A program made the translations under genes and the position numbers. Source: Solibacillus sp. FSL R7-0668 (GTDB lineage: Bacteria > Bacillota > Bacilli > Bacillales_A > Planococcaceae). Taken from it: a stretch of DNA of 64,000 nucleotides. Where the stretch lies: assembly GCF_038006205.1 (NCBI RefSeq), contig NZ_JBBOUU010000001.1, positions 1,924,001-1,988,000 of the forward strand, given 5' to 3'. The stretch's first letter is position 1. Every line of letters begins with the position of its first letter. Shown one piece after another: positions 45,701 through 54,160 of this stretch. The notes below the pieces were generated by a model. That model was not told the origin of the DNA. It did not search any database and saw only the letters and a program-made list of their open reading frames with translations.

Positions 45701-45818
45701 TTAAACAAAGAATCATAGGTCCGACTGTTGTCATCGTGGAATAGCTATACGCTTTAATATTTTGAGCAAGCCCTTGTTCTCGATATAGCTTTCGTAGTTC
45801 AAAACCAATTCCAGCCAT
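42717..45818 (-). CDS. pelG: PelG exporter fused to CotH lipoprotein
   Basis: A 1033-aa fusion. Residues 1-460 are PelG, a 12-helix exporter/flippase-like protein that with PelF and PelE forms the Pel synthase complex (start MAGIGFELRKLYREQG, end YGTFCPQPLL, the usual PelG end). After a 13-residue linker comes a lipoprotein signal-like segment TTLLSIVVLTFILTGC (476-492), then a complete CotH domain (513-1033) with DNMDTDANNFFIYSPL and WLILPWDYDDGWD. The CotH half is very similar to the next gene. No ribosome site or start codon is visible at the junction, so it reads as one protein, with the extra helix placing CotH outside the membrane. Confidence 0.85.
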   Translation of the reverse strand: MAGIGFELRKLYREQGLAQNIKAYSYSTMTTVGPMILCLILVFVQQMMMRENDSTFLQNELFIATIAYSFVFSVIVTSGLSMLVTRFIADKIYERQYEQIITAYYGSLTVMIPIAAIIAALFLWGVNEHISYKIVAYIYFIELITIWIQNIFLSALKDYKRIFRGFLIAVVLSILTSFLLFYFTSWDPVVIALLGMNIGFASIIIWSSLHFEHVFPRNKQRDHFQFLRIVKTYPGALFTGLFVYSGVYIHNIVYWLFADNHAQISNQFLLMPLYDVAVFYAYLTVVPSLIFFVVIIETDFYEKFLNYYKNILDGGTYESIQQAKQRLQKVIIHKTGFLAEIQLLFTTLSIALGILLLPRMGFSMEQLDLFIILCFAYFFFIMMFLLLHLLMYFDDRKGLLVISGTFIVLNASLSYITMEFNWHGMGMFIASFIGLCLTFFRLNYISVNIDYGTFCPQPLLTIGAKKNSKNFFRKRPTTLLSIVVLTFILTGCNEDVVVDDVEANSGQPTTSIINRIQIDDKRLYERDQDDSIKTLYVTVLPNEKNPELDWYGLNRITERYSEEKLDIIVSEGEPNGAGPKSGMFGANETKANAKISIRGNSARKQPQKSYKIKLMDSAGTWNDQRTINLNKHVSDGSRLLNKLSFDLMEPIPNISSLRTQFVHLYVKDATSGSTNYVDYGLYTQMEQPNKQFLRNHLFDPNGYLYKVTFFEFNRYPDKIRASTDEKYDKKAFESILEIKGREEHEKLIKMLEDVNDYSLPINDVIEKHFDEENLLTWVAINILMDNMDTDANNFFIYSPLNLDTWLILPWDYDDGWDAGRSQNFVRPYQSGISNFWGNRLLNRYFRAQENVDKLTAKLEELHATYINEAMAKKQLDLYVPIVKPYVQRFPDNQYLPIVSKNYDQVLQNIIETPKNSLALYYKDLEKPKPFYMSQEIPVKENEHIFEWEVSYDLQGDDLYYDVTIARDPNMQQVIHSEKGLRTNEYRVPKLDKGVYYWEVTVTDTQGNQQTSFEMYKDEETGIYHFGVLRFEVN

Positions 45819-47237
45819 TTACCTCACCGTCCCTAATTCTTGATAGATTTCTTTGTAGCTCCTAATAAACGCTTGACGTGTGTAATGAGATGACACACGA
45901 TTAAACCCATTTTGCCCCATCTCCAGTCTAAGTGATTCATCTAAACAGAGCTTAACGATGTAATTCGCCATCTCTTCATAATGCATAACGGGTACGATAA
46001 ATCCGGCAGGGCCAAACGGATCATTGGGACGCCCTTCTATCAATTCTCGGCAGCTTCCCACATTCGTTGAAATAAAAGGCTTACTGCAAGCAAAGCCCTC
46101 TAATATTGCTAATGGCTGACCTTCACTAATACTTGAAAGCAGCAGAAAGTCAATATCCCCTAAATATTCCTTAATATTAACCATACCTGTAAACGTAATT
46201 TTTTGACTATTTAATAGCTGGACAAGCTGCATACATTCCTCATAATACTCCTCGTTTTCCTCGGCTGGTCCCATAATAAATAATTCGACATTCGGCAGTT
46301 GTTGCTCTACTAATGCGAATGCTTGAATCATCATTTTAATATCCTTAATCGGCACAAGACGTACAATTGCGCCAATTCGTATTGTATCGTCCTGAACGGT
46401 TCGAACAATATGACGGTAATCGTGAATATCAATGCCATTCGGAATAATACGTATTTGCTCTGGGTCACAACCGAGTTCCACTTGAATTTCCTTATTACGT
46501 TCGAATAATGTAATAATTTCGTCGGCTAATGTATAAATAGAATTAGATAAGGTGTAAAAATAATTAATCCATAAATCTTTAAAATAGCCCTTTACCCAAT
46601 GTGCTTTAATGATTTCTTCTTCACGCTCCCTTGAATAAATGCCATGTTCCGTTAAAATGAGCGGCTTATTATAAATTACTTTTGCCAGGGCACCTACCAC
46701 TCCGGCATAGCCGGTCGAAACCGCGTGATAAATGTCGGCTTTTGGAATGTCACCGCGCACCAGCATGAACAAAGGTAAAAGCATGGAGCCTACCGTCCAA
46801 AATAGCTCCGTAAAAGGCACATGCGTATACTTTGTTTTCGCCAAATCTTCTACTAAATCATAATAGTCCTTGCTTGATAAAAACTCACCAACATTTGTGA
46901 AATGATTACTTCTAATCAGCTGGAATAATGCGGCCCAGTCTACATTATTTGAACCGTTTACTAATGAAATTAAGCTGTTTCTTTGCACATCGCTTAAATG
47001 ATAACGCTTTCCAGACTTGGCTTCTTCATATAAATGATCATCTAAAAAAAATTCATGGACTTCAATTGCGTTTGCTGGCAATGAATAGTTAAATTTCCCT
47101 TGCTGTTTACGTTCAGCGGCAATCGCATAAATGATAAATTCATGCTCTGGCATCGCATGCATCAAACTATGAATCCAACTAGAAACACCCCCCGCTACGT
47201 AAGGGTAAGAACCTTCTGCGATTAAACAAATTTTCAT
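45819..47237 (-). CDS. pelF: PelF glycosyltransferase
   Basis: A cytoplasmic GT4 (GT-B fold) enzyme of 472 aa that polymerises Pel from UDP-N-acetylhexosamines. The PelF opening MKICLIAEGSYPYVAGGVSS is clear, with PLILTEHGIYSREREEEI near 215, IRIIPNGIDIHDY near 265 and the retaining-transferase E-x7-E motif SEGQPLAILEGF near 370, then TNVGSCRELIEG. The length agrees with other PelF proteins. It is nine bases after pelA and directly abuts pelG. Confidence 0.93.
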   Translation of the reverse strand: MKICLIAEGSYPYVAGGVSSWIHSLMHAMPEHEFIIYAIAAERKQQGKFNYSLPANAIEVHEFFLDDHLYEEAKSGKRYHLSDVQRNSLISLVNGSNNVDWAALFQLIRSNHFTNVGEFLSSKDYYDLVEDLAKTKYTHVPFTELFWTVGSMLLPLFMLVRGDIPKADIYHAVSTGYAGVVGALAKVIYNKPLILTEHGIYSREREEEIIKAHWVKGYFKDLWINYFYTLSNSIYTLADEIITLFERNKEIQVELGCDPEQIRIIPNGIDIHDYRHIVRTVQDDTIRIGAIVRLVPIKDIKMMIQAFALVEQQLPNVELFIMGPAEENEEYYEECMQLVQLLNSQKITFTGMVNIKEYLGDIDFLLLSSISEGQPLAILEGFACSKPFISTNVGSCRELIEGRPNDPFGPAGFIVPVMHYEEMANYIVKLCLDESLRLEMGQNGFNRVSSHYTRQAFIRSYKEIYQELGTVR

Positions 47238-47246
47238 CTTTTATTA

Positions 47247-49067
47247 TTACTCCTTTAATGTCACTTCAAATTGTGCATCTAAAGCTTTGATTAAATAAGC
47301 ACCGTCATCAATTTTAGTAACCTTACAATTCTCAAGTTTGCTAATTTTTTTATCCGTTCGTAATATAAAATGTTGTTCATTCAAATAATTATCGATTGTT
47401 CCTTTCACGACATTGTCCTCTTTTTCGATTATAGTCGTCGTTTGCAAAGTGGAAGCAATGGCCATTGCTGCTTCTGAAGCCTTCATTGCGCGAAGCCAAG
47501 GATACGTTTCTTGAATGGTAGTCATAAAGTGATCAAACTCTTCATACATTTCTGACCAGCTGCCCCCAGCTCGGTCTGAACTAATAACATCGTCTGGGTG
47601 AACAAAGTGAGAAAATACACCGATACTTGTTAATGTATTAGCGATTGCCCAGTCATCAGAAACAGTGCGGGCATACCCAGAGGAAATACGCGGCATTTCA
47701 ATAATGCCATCGTCTGCAACTTCGAATTCCTGATGGTAAGAGTTGCCGCTGATATCTTCCAAATAGAGAGAAGATATCGTAGTTAAATCAGGCCAGCTAT
47801 TGATTAATGCCTGACGCCCCTCTTTTGATAAGACATTAGAAGGCGGTACATATGTCGTTATTTTATAGGATGGAAAAGCTTGTTTTGTATAGCTTTGTAA
47901 CTCAAGAATGGATTTTTCCATATCTTCACGACTTTTCCATGCGTTATAGCCAAACGTAGAAGAAACCTTTTGGTCCATCGTTAGAGACTGATGATTATAT
48001 CCGTGAAAGCCGATTTCCCCGCCATTTTGAATCAATTCCCGACCAAAGGAAATTAAATAGACAAATTCCTTATCTTCCACATTATCGAAAGGTGGAGTCA
48101 CATTATCCAAATAGGACTCAATGATCGCGCCAGTATATCGAATATCGGCCCTAGCAGAGCTTTTTAGCATATTTGGCCACCAAATGGATTGATAGAAGGA
48201 CGCAAGATTTTTTTTGTATTCATTGTAAATCATGTCATTTTGACTTTTGGCGATGGGTGCTGGGAAGTCATCAATGAAAAAGGTTTTTGTATTAAAAATA
48301 GGATACATATAATCCGGTTCCATTAAGCTAACGGCGCCAGCTATGATGCCTCGTGACGATTTTTGAAAAAGTAATCCGCCATTAAACACCATAAATGCCC
48401 CTTCGCCATAATTTGATTTCCAAAGTAACGGATTTTTTGTTGTGCTTTCCATATAGACGGTCGCATCATTATTGAGCGCAACGCCTAAGCCTACATCATC
48501 CATTGCATCTTCAAAAAATGTCTTTCCCGTTGTCCCAATTAAAACATTCGATTTCATATGCATTCCCGTTGTTGTGACATAGGTTTCATAATCTAAAATC
48601 CCTAATTTGCGATATAAAATTTCAAAGTGGGAATTCAGTGTCAGCACATTCATTAAGAACAGATGGCCACCAGCAGCTACATAGTTTTCTATTTCCTCCA
48701 CCGTTCCGAGATCCTCTAAATATGGCGTACTGAGCAAAATAGTAGGACAGCGATCGAATGCTATCTTTTCCGTTGCTACATCAAATGTTCGCGTGCTTTT
48801 TTGCATATATTCAAGTGTCTTTTCTGCATTATTTTTTAAATCAATCGAACTTTCATCGTAAACGATACAATAAGCTGGATTTTCTGTATCAATTTTTCGA
48901 TCTTTATTCATGTTTGCGGAAACAACGAGTTCCTTCATATCTAAAATGTCTTCATTATCCACCATTTTCAATACCATTTGAGAGCGTGTAATTTGTAAAA
49001 TGATCCCAAATAAAAAAATTAGTAGGACAACAAAGATCATTTTTTGGTTATTCCATAGCCATTTCAT
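47247..49067 (-). CDS. pelA: PelA-type polysaccharide deacetylase
   Basis: A 606-aa membrane-anchored deacetylase (DUF2194 type) that removes acetyl groups from the Pel chain at the cell surface. An N-terminal helix MIFVVLLIFLFGIILQ anchors it. The first 250 residues are a Rossmann/flavodoxin-like fold. The deacetylase follows: Asp pair TKTFFIDDFPAP near 265, metal His pair in EIGFHGYNHQSLT near 355, and VFSHFVHPDDVIS near 490. It lacks the glycoside-hydrolase domain of Pseudomonas PelA, as in the Bacillus cereus pelA-DA. It overlaps pelE by 20 bases. Confidence 0.88.
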   Translation of the reverse strand: MKWLWNNQKMIFVVLLIFLFGIILQITRSQMVLKMVDNEDILDMKELVVSANMNKDRKIDTENPAYCIVYDESSIDLKNNAEKTLEYMQKSTRTFDVATEKIAFDRCPTILLSTPYLEDLGTVEEIENYVAAGGHLFLMNVLTLNSHFEILYRKLGILDYETYVTTTGMHMKSNVLIGTTGKTFFEDAMDDVGLGVALNNDATVYMESTTKNPLLWKSNYGEGAFMVFNGGLLFQKSSRGIIAGAVSLMEPDYMYPIFNTKTFFIDDFPAPIAKSQNDMIYNEYKKNLASFYQSIWWPNMLKSSARADIRYTGAIIESYLDNVTPPFDNVEDKEFVYLISFGRELIQNGGEIGFHGYNHQSLTMDQKVSSTFGYNAWKSREDMEKSILELQSYTKQAFPSYKITTYVPPSNVLSKEGRQALINSWPDLTTISSLYLEDISGNSYHQEFEVADDGIIEMPRISSGYARTVSDDWAIANTLTSIGVFSHFVHPDDVISSDRAGGSWSEMYEEFDHFMTTIQETYPWLRAMKASEAAMAIASTLQTTTIIEKEDNVVKGTIDNYLNEQHFILRTDKKISKLENCKVTKIDDGAYLIKALDAQFEVTLKE

Positions 49068-49974
49068 TTGTATGATTCACTCCAGTCGACCAATAGCGTA
49101 GCGTGACTAACGCGTCATTTGTTAGCGTAATTGGTGCCTTTTTTAAACTATTTAAGACGATATTAAATTGGGTCGCGGCTTTTAATTCACAATAGATGGC
49201 TAGCAATTGTAAATAGGGCTTCTCTGAATGTGGATAAAGTTCTTTAAATAAGAGTGCGGTTTGTTCAGCAGCCTTTAATTCGCCTAGTGTTAGTTCCATA
49301 TTTATTTTTTCATTGAATAATGCTTCTGTTGCTTGATTACTGTCAATAATTGTTTGGATCACTTGTATAAAGGTCATACGATAGTTTTTAGTGGACTGCG
49401 TATCTAGGAAGCCACTGCGCAAATATTCTTTAATAACGTCAACATATGTGAGTCCTACTTCTAGATCTTCAGGGTTTTGACTAAATTCCACCGATAATTT
49501 CTGTAGCAGTAAAGATAGCTCACGTTTCACTTCGATTACCGCTGTGACAGCATAGTGAGATGTTTCCGTATCATCATTCAACACCGCCGTTTGTAAAATG
49601 TCTAAATAGTTCATCGCATCTTGCTTTAATAAGTCCAACATAACGCGGCGGCGAGTTGTATAGTCACTAATAATGAGCGCCTCTTCAATCGAAACAACCG
49701 CTAATTCACGCTCTTTTTCAATGACTGTTTTTGAGGAGCGCAATTCGATTGGGATATCCTCTGTTTGGGCGTTCATATAGGCATTGAACTGGTCACCTTC
49801 ATTTTTAAGCATCTTTTTCGGCCAAATGCTCGGAATCAACCAACCGATAATTGGTAAAAAAACAACCAGTATACATTTAAATAACCAAGCATGAAAATTG
49901 CCTCGTGCAAAGAACCATAAAACAATGACCGAAATCGCAACATAGAGTAAGTAAATAAATAAGAGAGCGGTCAT
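49048..49974 (-). CDS. pelE: PelE scaffold protein
   Basis: A 308-aa membrane scaffold of the Pel synthase: two N-terminal helices (LLFIYLLYVAISVIVLWFF and LFKCILVVFLPIIGWLI) and a cytoplasmic TPR-like helical region of about 230 residues. The segment SIEEALIISDYTTRRRVMLD with LLKQDAMNYLDIL is a recognised PelE feature. In Pseudomonas PelE links PelD to PelF/PelG. It overlaps the PelD-fusion gene by 4 bases (ATGA) and pelA by 20. Confidence 0.85.
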   Translation of the reverse strand: MTALLFIYLLYVAISVIVLWFFARGNFHAWLFKCILVVFLPIIGWLIPSIWPKKMLKNEGDQFNAYMNAQTEDIPIELRSSKTVIEKERELAVVSIEEALIISDYTTRRRVMLDLLKQDAMNYLDILQTAVLNDDTETSHYAVTAVIEVKRELSLLLQKLSVEFSQNPEDLEVGLTYVDVIKEYLRSGFLDTQSTKNYRMTFIQVIQTIIDSNQATEALFNEKINMELTLGELKAAEQTALLFKELYPHSEKPYLQLLAIYCELKAATQFNIVLNSLKKAPITLTNDALVTLRYWSTGVNHTNEMAME

Positions 49975-52139
49975 AGCGGTACCTCATCATAAATGACATT
50001 TTCGATACCTATGTTATTAAATCGATTTATAATAAGCGGGATATCTCCTTGCTTTGTATTTGAAAGTAAAATATAAAGCGTATCTTCCAAATAGCTAATA
50101 TAATCGGTCTCCCTCAATAAATGATTTACTTTTTCAGCCACTTGCTGCGATGTATGTGCGATGGCAGGAATTTTAATTAGGGCATAAGGCATATTATATT
50201 TTTCTTTTGCCAGTATTTTGCTATTCAATATTTCATGGAATACATCTGGCTGGAGCATGATGGATTGCCCGATGTATCGACTTTCTTCAGTAAATTGAAT
50301 ATATTCAAAGGCACGGCTTAGTGATGTTTCGATTAAACCTGCAATTACTTTGAATAAGTTTTCATGATAGTTAGAAAAGCTTGTAAAGGGTAAGCCGTCA
50401 ATCGTAATAATGGCCTTAATCGTATTATTATAGTAAATGGGTGCAGCCATTACGGGTACATTGGCAAGTAATTTTCGATTAGCAAAAAGAGTATTTGTGC
50501 TAATGATTTGCTGTATATACGGTGTATCCTCTACTTTTAATGAGCTCGAATATGTTTTTTCATTTTGTAAATACGAACTTGCTACTAGTCGAAGATATGT
50601 TTCATCTTTATTTAATAAATAAATGGAGACATTTTCACAACGCATAATCTTTTGTACAACCTCAATCGTACTCGTAAAAATTTTCTCCGGCTCTACCTCG
50701 TTTAACTCTTTGATGATAGAATAAATTTTCCCGAAGCTATCCTCGTTATTTAATACACGTAATTGTAATTCATCCTTTACATCGCGCAGTTCCTCATGAA
50801 TTGTTTCTAAAAAGTCATAGCGCATACGGAAATTTTCTAGCGCTTCTTTTTGTTCCGTAATTTTAATATTCTTTCGCTGCACAGAATAACCAACGACTAA
50901 GCCAATGAATAAGAAAATGGCGATTTGAAAAAAGAATGTTGTATCATACATAAGTGAAACGATTTCTCGTCCTTGACGGAAATAATCCAACAGTAGCAAA
51001 CTAATGGATAAGCAAACCGCAAAGAATGCTTGCTTATTCCCGTAAATCGCACCGACCGTAATAATATAGAAAATACCAACTTCAAAAACGGATAAAACCG
51101 GCATATTTATGTTTAGTACGAGTACACTTAAAATGAAGAATAATACCGCGTTTTCTAGGTATGATTTAATATGCTTATACCAATTTGGAATGTTCTTCTT
51201 TTCCTTAACAACCGCCTGTACAGTTGTTGTCCGTGTTGTACCCCATTCATATGTTTTTTGCAGCCCTTCTTCGAGCGAATACATGGGCACCCAATCTAAA
51301 TTTTGAATGATACGCCCGTTATCTAAAACAGAGCGTTGTATATCCCCTTCACGATGAGCCACTTGAATCGTTTGAATAGCTCCATGTAACGATTCATAAT
51401 GGCGAATAAGATCATTGACACTGGATTCGGTATTGGTGGACAAATTATAAGTGCCTGTGAGCGAACTTTGAGAAGCGCGATAGATTGCAAATGCAACATC
51501 TCCTACATAAATAAAATCCCGTGTTTGATGACCATCCCCGTGAATTTGAAGCACATTATTCGTTAAAAGGCGTTCCAAAAATATGGAAACGACACCGCCC
51601 TCTCCTTCATGCGTTTGGCGCGGGCCATAAACATTTGAAAAGCGGAAACAAATGGATGCTAACCCTTGACTTGCTGCCCAATTGCTGCAATATTTTTCTC
51701 CTACAAGCTTACTTAATCCATAGGGTGAAATCGGATTTGTAGGCATGTCCTCCGTTATTGGTAGCAAAGCCTGCTCCCCATACACAGCTGCTGATGAAGC
51801 AAAGATAAATTTCTTCACCTTAAATTCCGTCGCAAATTTCAGCATTTGAACGAGACCAACGATATTGCTCTGTGCATCATAGCTAGGATTTTGCATCGAT
51901 GTCGCCACACTTACTTGCGCTGCTAAATGGACAACGATATCAAAGTTATAAGCAGCAAAGATATCCCGACATTTCGGGTCATCTATCGAAAGCTGATAAA
52001 ATTTATGTTTAAATGTAATATTTTCAACTTTCCCGGTTACTAAATTATCGATAATATGCACTTCATAGCCTTCTTTAAAAAATCGATCTGCTACATGAGA
52101 ACCGATAAAACCATAGCCACCTGTTATTAATACTCTCAT
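49971..52139 (-). CDS. pelD: UDP-sugar epimerase fused to PelD c-di-GMP receptor
   Basis: A 722-aa fusion. Residues 1-305 are an extended SDR of the GalE/PelX type: NAD motif GGYGFIGSHVA at 7-17 and catalytic YGLSK near 147. It probably converts UDP-GlcNAc to UDP-GalNAc, the Pel precursor. Residues 325-425 hold four membrane helices (ending FLFIGLVVGYSVQR) and a coiled coil. A GAF domain (about 470-610) and a degenerate GGDEF-like domain follow, as in PelD. An inhibitory-site RxxD motif, LLRETDYI (Arg676, Asp679), is the expected c-di-GMP contact. In B. cereus and Pseudomonas c-di-GMP binding to PelD switches on Pel synthesis. I do not know of a described epimerase-PelD fusion. Confidence 0.88.
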   Translation of the reverse strand: MRVLITGGYGFIGSHVADRFFKEGYEVHIIDNLVTGKVENITFKHKFYQLSIDDPKCRDIFAAYNFDIVVHLAAQVSVATSMQNPSYDAQSNIVGLVQMLKFATEFKVKKFIFASSAAVYGEQALLPITEDMPTNPISPYGLSKLVGEKYCSNWAASQGLASICFRFSNVYGPRQTHEGEGGVVSIFLERLLTNNVLQIHGDGHQTRDFIYVGDVAFAIYRASQSSLTGTYNLSTNTESSVNDLIRHYESLHGAIQTIQVAHREGDIQRSVLDNGRIIQNLDWVPMYSLEEGLQKTYEWGTTRTTTVQAVVKEKKNIPNWYKHIKSYLENAVLFFILSVLVLNINMPVLSVFEVGIFYIITVGAIYGNKQAFFAVCLSISLLLLDYFRQGREIVSLMYDTTFFFQIAIFLFIGLVVGYSVQRKNIKITEQKEALENFRMRYDFLETIHEELRDVKDELQLRVLNNEDSFGKIYSIIKELNEVEPEKIFTSTIEVVQKIMRCENVSIYLLNKDETYLRLVASSYLQNEKTYSSSLKVEDTPYIQQIISTNTLFANRKLLANVPVMAAPIYYNNTIKAIITIDGLPFTSFSNYHENLFKVIAGLIETSLSRAFEYIQFTEESRYIGQSIMLQPDVFHEILNSKILAKEKYNMPYALIKIPAIAHTSQQVAEKVNHLLRETDYISYLEDTLYILLSNTKQGDIPLIINRFNNIGIENVIYDEVPL

Positions 52140-52160
52140 AAAACCTCTCTCTTTCTTTTT

Positions 52161-53405
52161 TTATTTACATAAAATGGTTGAAAACACGGATTCATTTTTG
52201 AAGCGATTATCCGTCGTTACTTTTTTAGAGATATTCATATGTTCTTTAGAGCTACATCTTAAATACGTATTGCTGGAAAATTCGATATTGCGTGTATGAT
52301 TCTGAATGGTAACTTCTCTATAGCCTTTGTTGGAACGATCATTAAAGGTAAATTTATTAGCAATAATCAAGATATTCTCGGCTCCGCCATTATCAATACT
52401 TGCTCCACCTAAAATAAGACCCGCCTTTGTGTTTTTAGAAACAAAATTATTTCTTACGACAATATTTTTGGCGGAAAAACCTTCTTCTTCACTTGAGACT
52501 GAAATTCCGAAGTCATTATTGATAACATGGTTTTTTTCCACGACGATGTTTTGTGCGCCATCAATATAAATACCTGCCGATGATCCCGAGCCTTCATAAG
52601 CCGGATTGTTTGCAGAAGACATATAGGAAACTAAATTATTTGAAATCACGCCATTGCGCGCATAATCTATACATCCATCTCGATCACAAGCACCGTACCG
52701 GCCAGCAGCATCAATGCCGATATTATTGTTGTTGGTCAATATATTTTTATCAATGACGAAATTTTCTATATTGCCACTCAACGTTAAGGATTCACTACGA
52801 CCGAGCGTTAAATCAGATAGTTTGTTGTTTGTTATTCGAATATCTTGAATGGGCTGTGGGTCATTACCGTATACAATAATGCCATGTGCATTCCCTTTTT
52901 TTGCATAATTCGCAATGTGATGAATGTTATTTTCTGTGATGTCAATATTTTCATTGTGTCCTCGTACTAAAATACCTGCTGGAAAGGATTCTTGAGAGTC
53001 GGCTTTCACATTTCGTATTTCAAAGCCTTCTATTCGAATCCCTTTCGAGTCTTTAATTTCAAACCCGGCTCTTTGTTTAGGCGTGATTTCTAAGCCTTCA
53101 GCATCGATAATCGGTGTTTCGTTCTGAAAATTTTTAATCGTTATCCATTGACCGTCTGCTGCCTCTTTATTCGAGATAACAACCAGTTCTTTGTAAGTAC
53201 CTTCACGAACAAATATGACATCACCTGGTTCAGCTCGATTGACCGCATATTGGATGGATTGCCAAGGTGAACTATATGTACCTTCTGATTCGTCACTTCC
53301 ATTGGGTGCAACATAATACGATGCTTGTACGGTTTCTATCGTTATCAAAAAAATAGCAATCGTAAGCATGTAACAAAAAAAGAAAACCGTTTTCCTATTT
53401 AACAT
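52161..53405 (-). CDS. Secreted right-handed beta-helix protein
   Basis: A 414-aa exported protein with signal segment FFFCYMLTIAIFLITIETVQ and cleavage after ASA-like VQAS. The mature start YYVAPNGSDESEGTYSSPWQ then IQYAVNRAEPGDVIFVREG is the DUF1565/PL9-like entry to a parallel beta-helix. Many NN-I-x-N and G-I-x-V turns follow. Three Cys residues could bond (GACDRDGC). Such proteins are polysaccharide lyases, hydrolases or epimerases. It is first in the pel operon, so it may trim or modify Pel, compensating for the hydrolase domain missing from PelA. Catalytic residues cannot be assigned. Confidence 0.78.
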   Translation of the reverse strand: MLNRKTVFFFCYMLTIAIFLITIETVQASYYVAPNGSDESEGTYSSPWQSIQYAVNRAEPGDVIFVREGTYKELVVISNKEAADGQWITIKNFQNETPIIDAEGLEITPKQRAGFEIKDSKGIRIEGFEIRNVKADSQESFPAGILVRGHNENIDITENNIHHIANYAKKGNAHGIIVYGNDPQPIQDIRITNNKLSDLTLGRSESLTLSGNIENFVIDKNILTNNNNIGIDAAGRYGACDRDGCIDYARNGVISNNLVSYMSSANNPAYEGSGSSAGIYIDGAQNIVVEKNHVINNDFGISVSSEEEGFSAKNIVVRNNFVSKNTKAGLILGGASIDNGGAENILIIANKFTFNDRSNKGYREVTIQNHTRNIEFSSNTYLRCSSKEHMNISKKVTTDNRFKNESVFSTILCK

Positions 53406-54160
53406 TTAATTGAAATGCCCCCTTCTTACTAGCCTATTTAATGCAAAAAATTACCCATTAGTATATTTAGAAAATCAAAAATAACGATTTATGTTGAAAT
53501 CTATCTGCCATAAAACTTAACCTTCTCCTCTCAAACTTTTTTCTAAGTAAGTTGACCCATTTCAAATTCTCAAGCTGAGCAAAAACATGTTGAACCGTGC
53601 GGAAAAATGCCCGTTTCGATTTCTTTTTTTGCTATTTGAAATAGTTTTAATCATTCTAGTTACGTTTGAGTATTAATTACAAAGGTTAAAATTAGGTTAA
53701 AAAATTGAATTAATTTGAAAAAAATAAATATTTGGGTAATCACAAATATCTTTATAATTTCGCAAATAAAACCCAAAAGTCGCAAATATATAACCACACA
53801 TCAAGTCAATACAGAAGATGATTACGAAAATTCAACTCCATGTTTCAATGGTGTTTCATAAAATCGAGTATTTACTAGTACATTACGAGTTTTCCTCTAA
53901 ATCGATTAAAATCCTCTCTCGAATGTTTATATTCTGTTTATTAGCTTATATAATCCAATTGAACAAAATCTGAACACATCAAAAAATAGTAAGGTAATTG
54001 GAGGATTTAGTTGATAAAATTGTATTAAGAGCATTTTTAGGAAAAGTTATTGTAGGGGAGAGTGCCATTTGTACTTGCTATGACTGCATTTGGCTTCCTC
54101 AAATAGAAAAAAAGAAAAAATTAAAAAATATAGAATCGTTTTGAAAAAAGAACAGCGTGA
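53406..54160. other. pel operon control region
   Basis: An AT-rich, gene-free stretch of about 750 bases. The pel operon must start here on the minus strand; a TATACT box near 53462 is a weak candidate -10. Further up are an inverted repeat ATATTTG-N8-CAAATAT (53728-53749) and a direct repeat TCGCAAATA at 53760-53768 and 53780-53788, spaced 20 bases, possible regulator sites. I looked for a c-di-GMP riboswitch and saw none. Confidence 0.5.
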
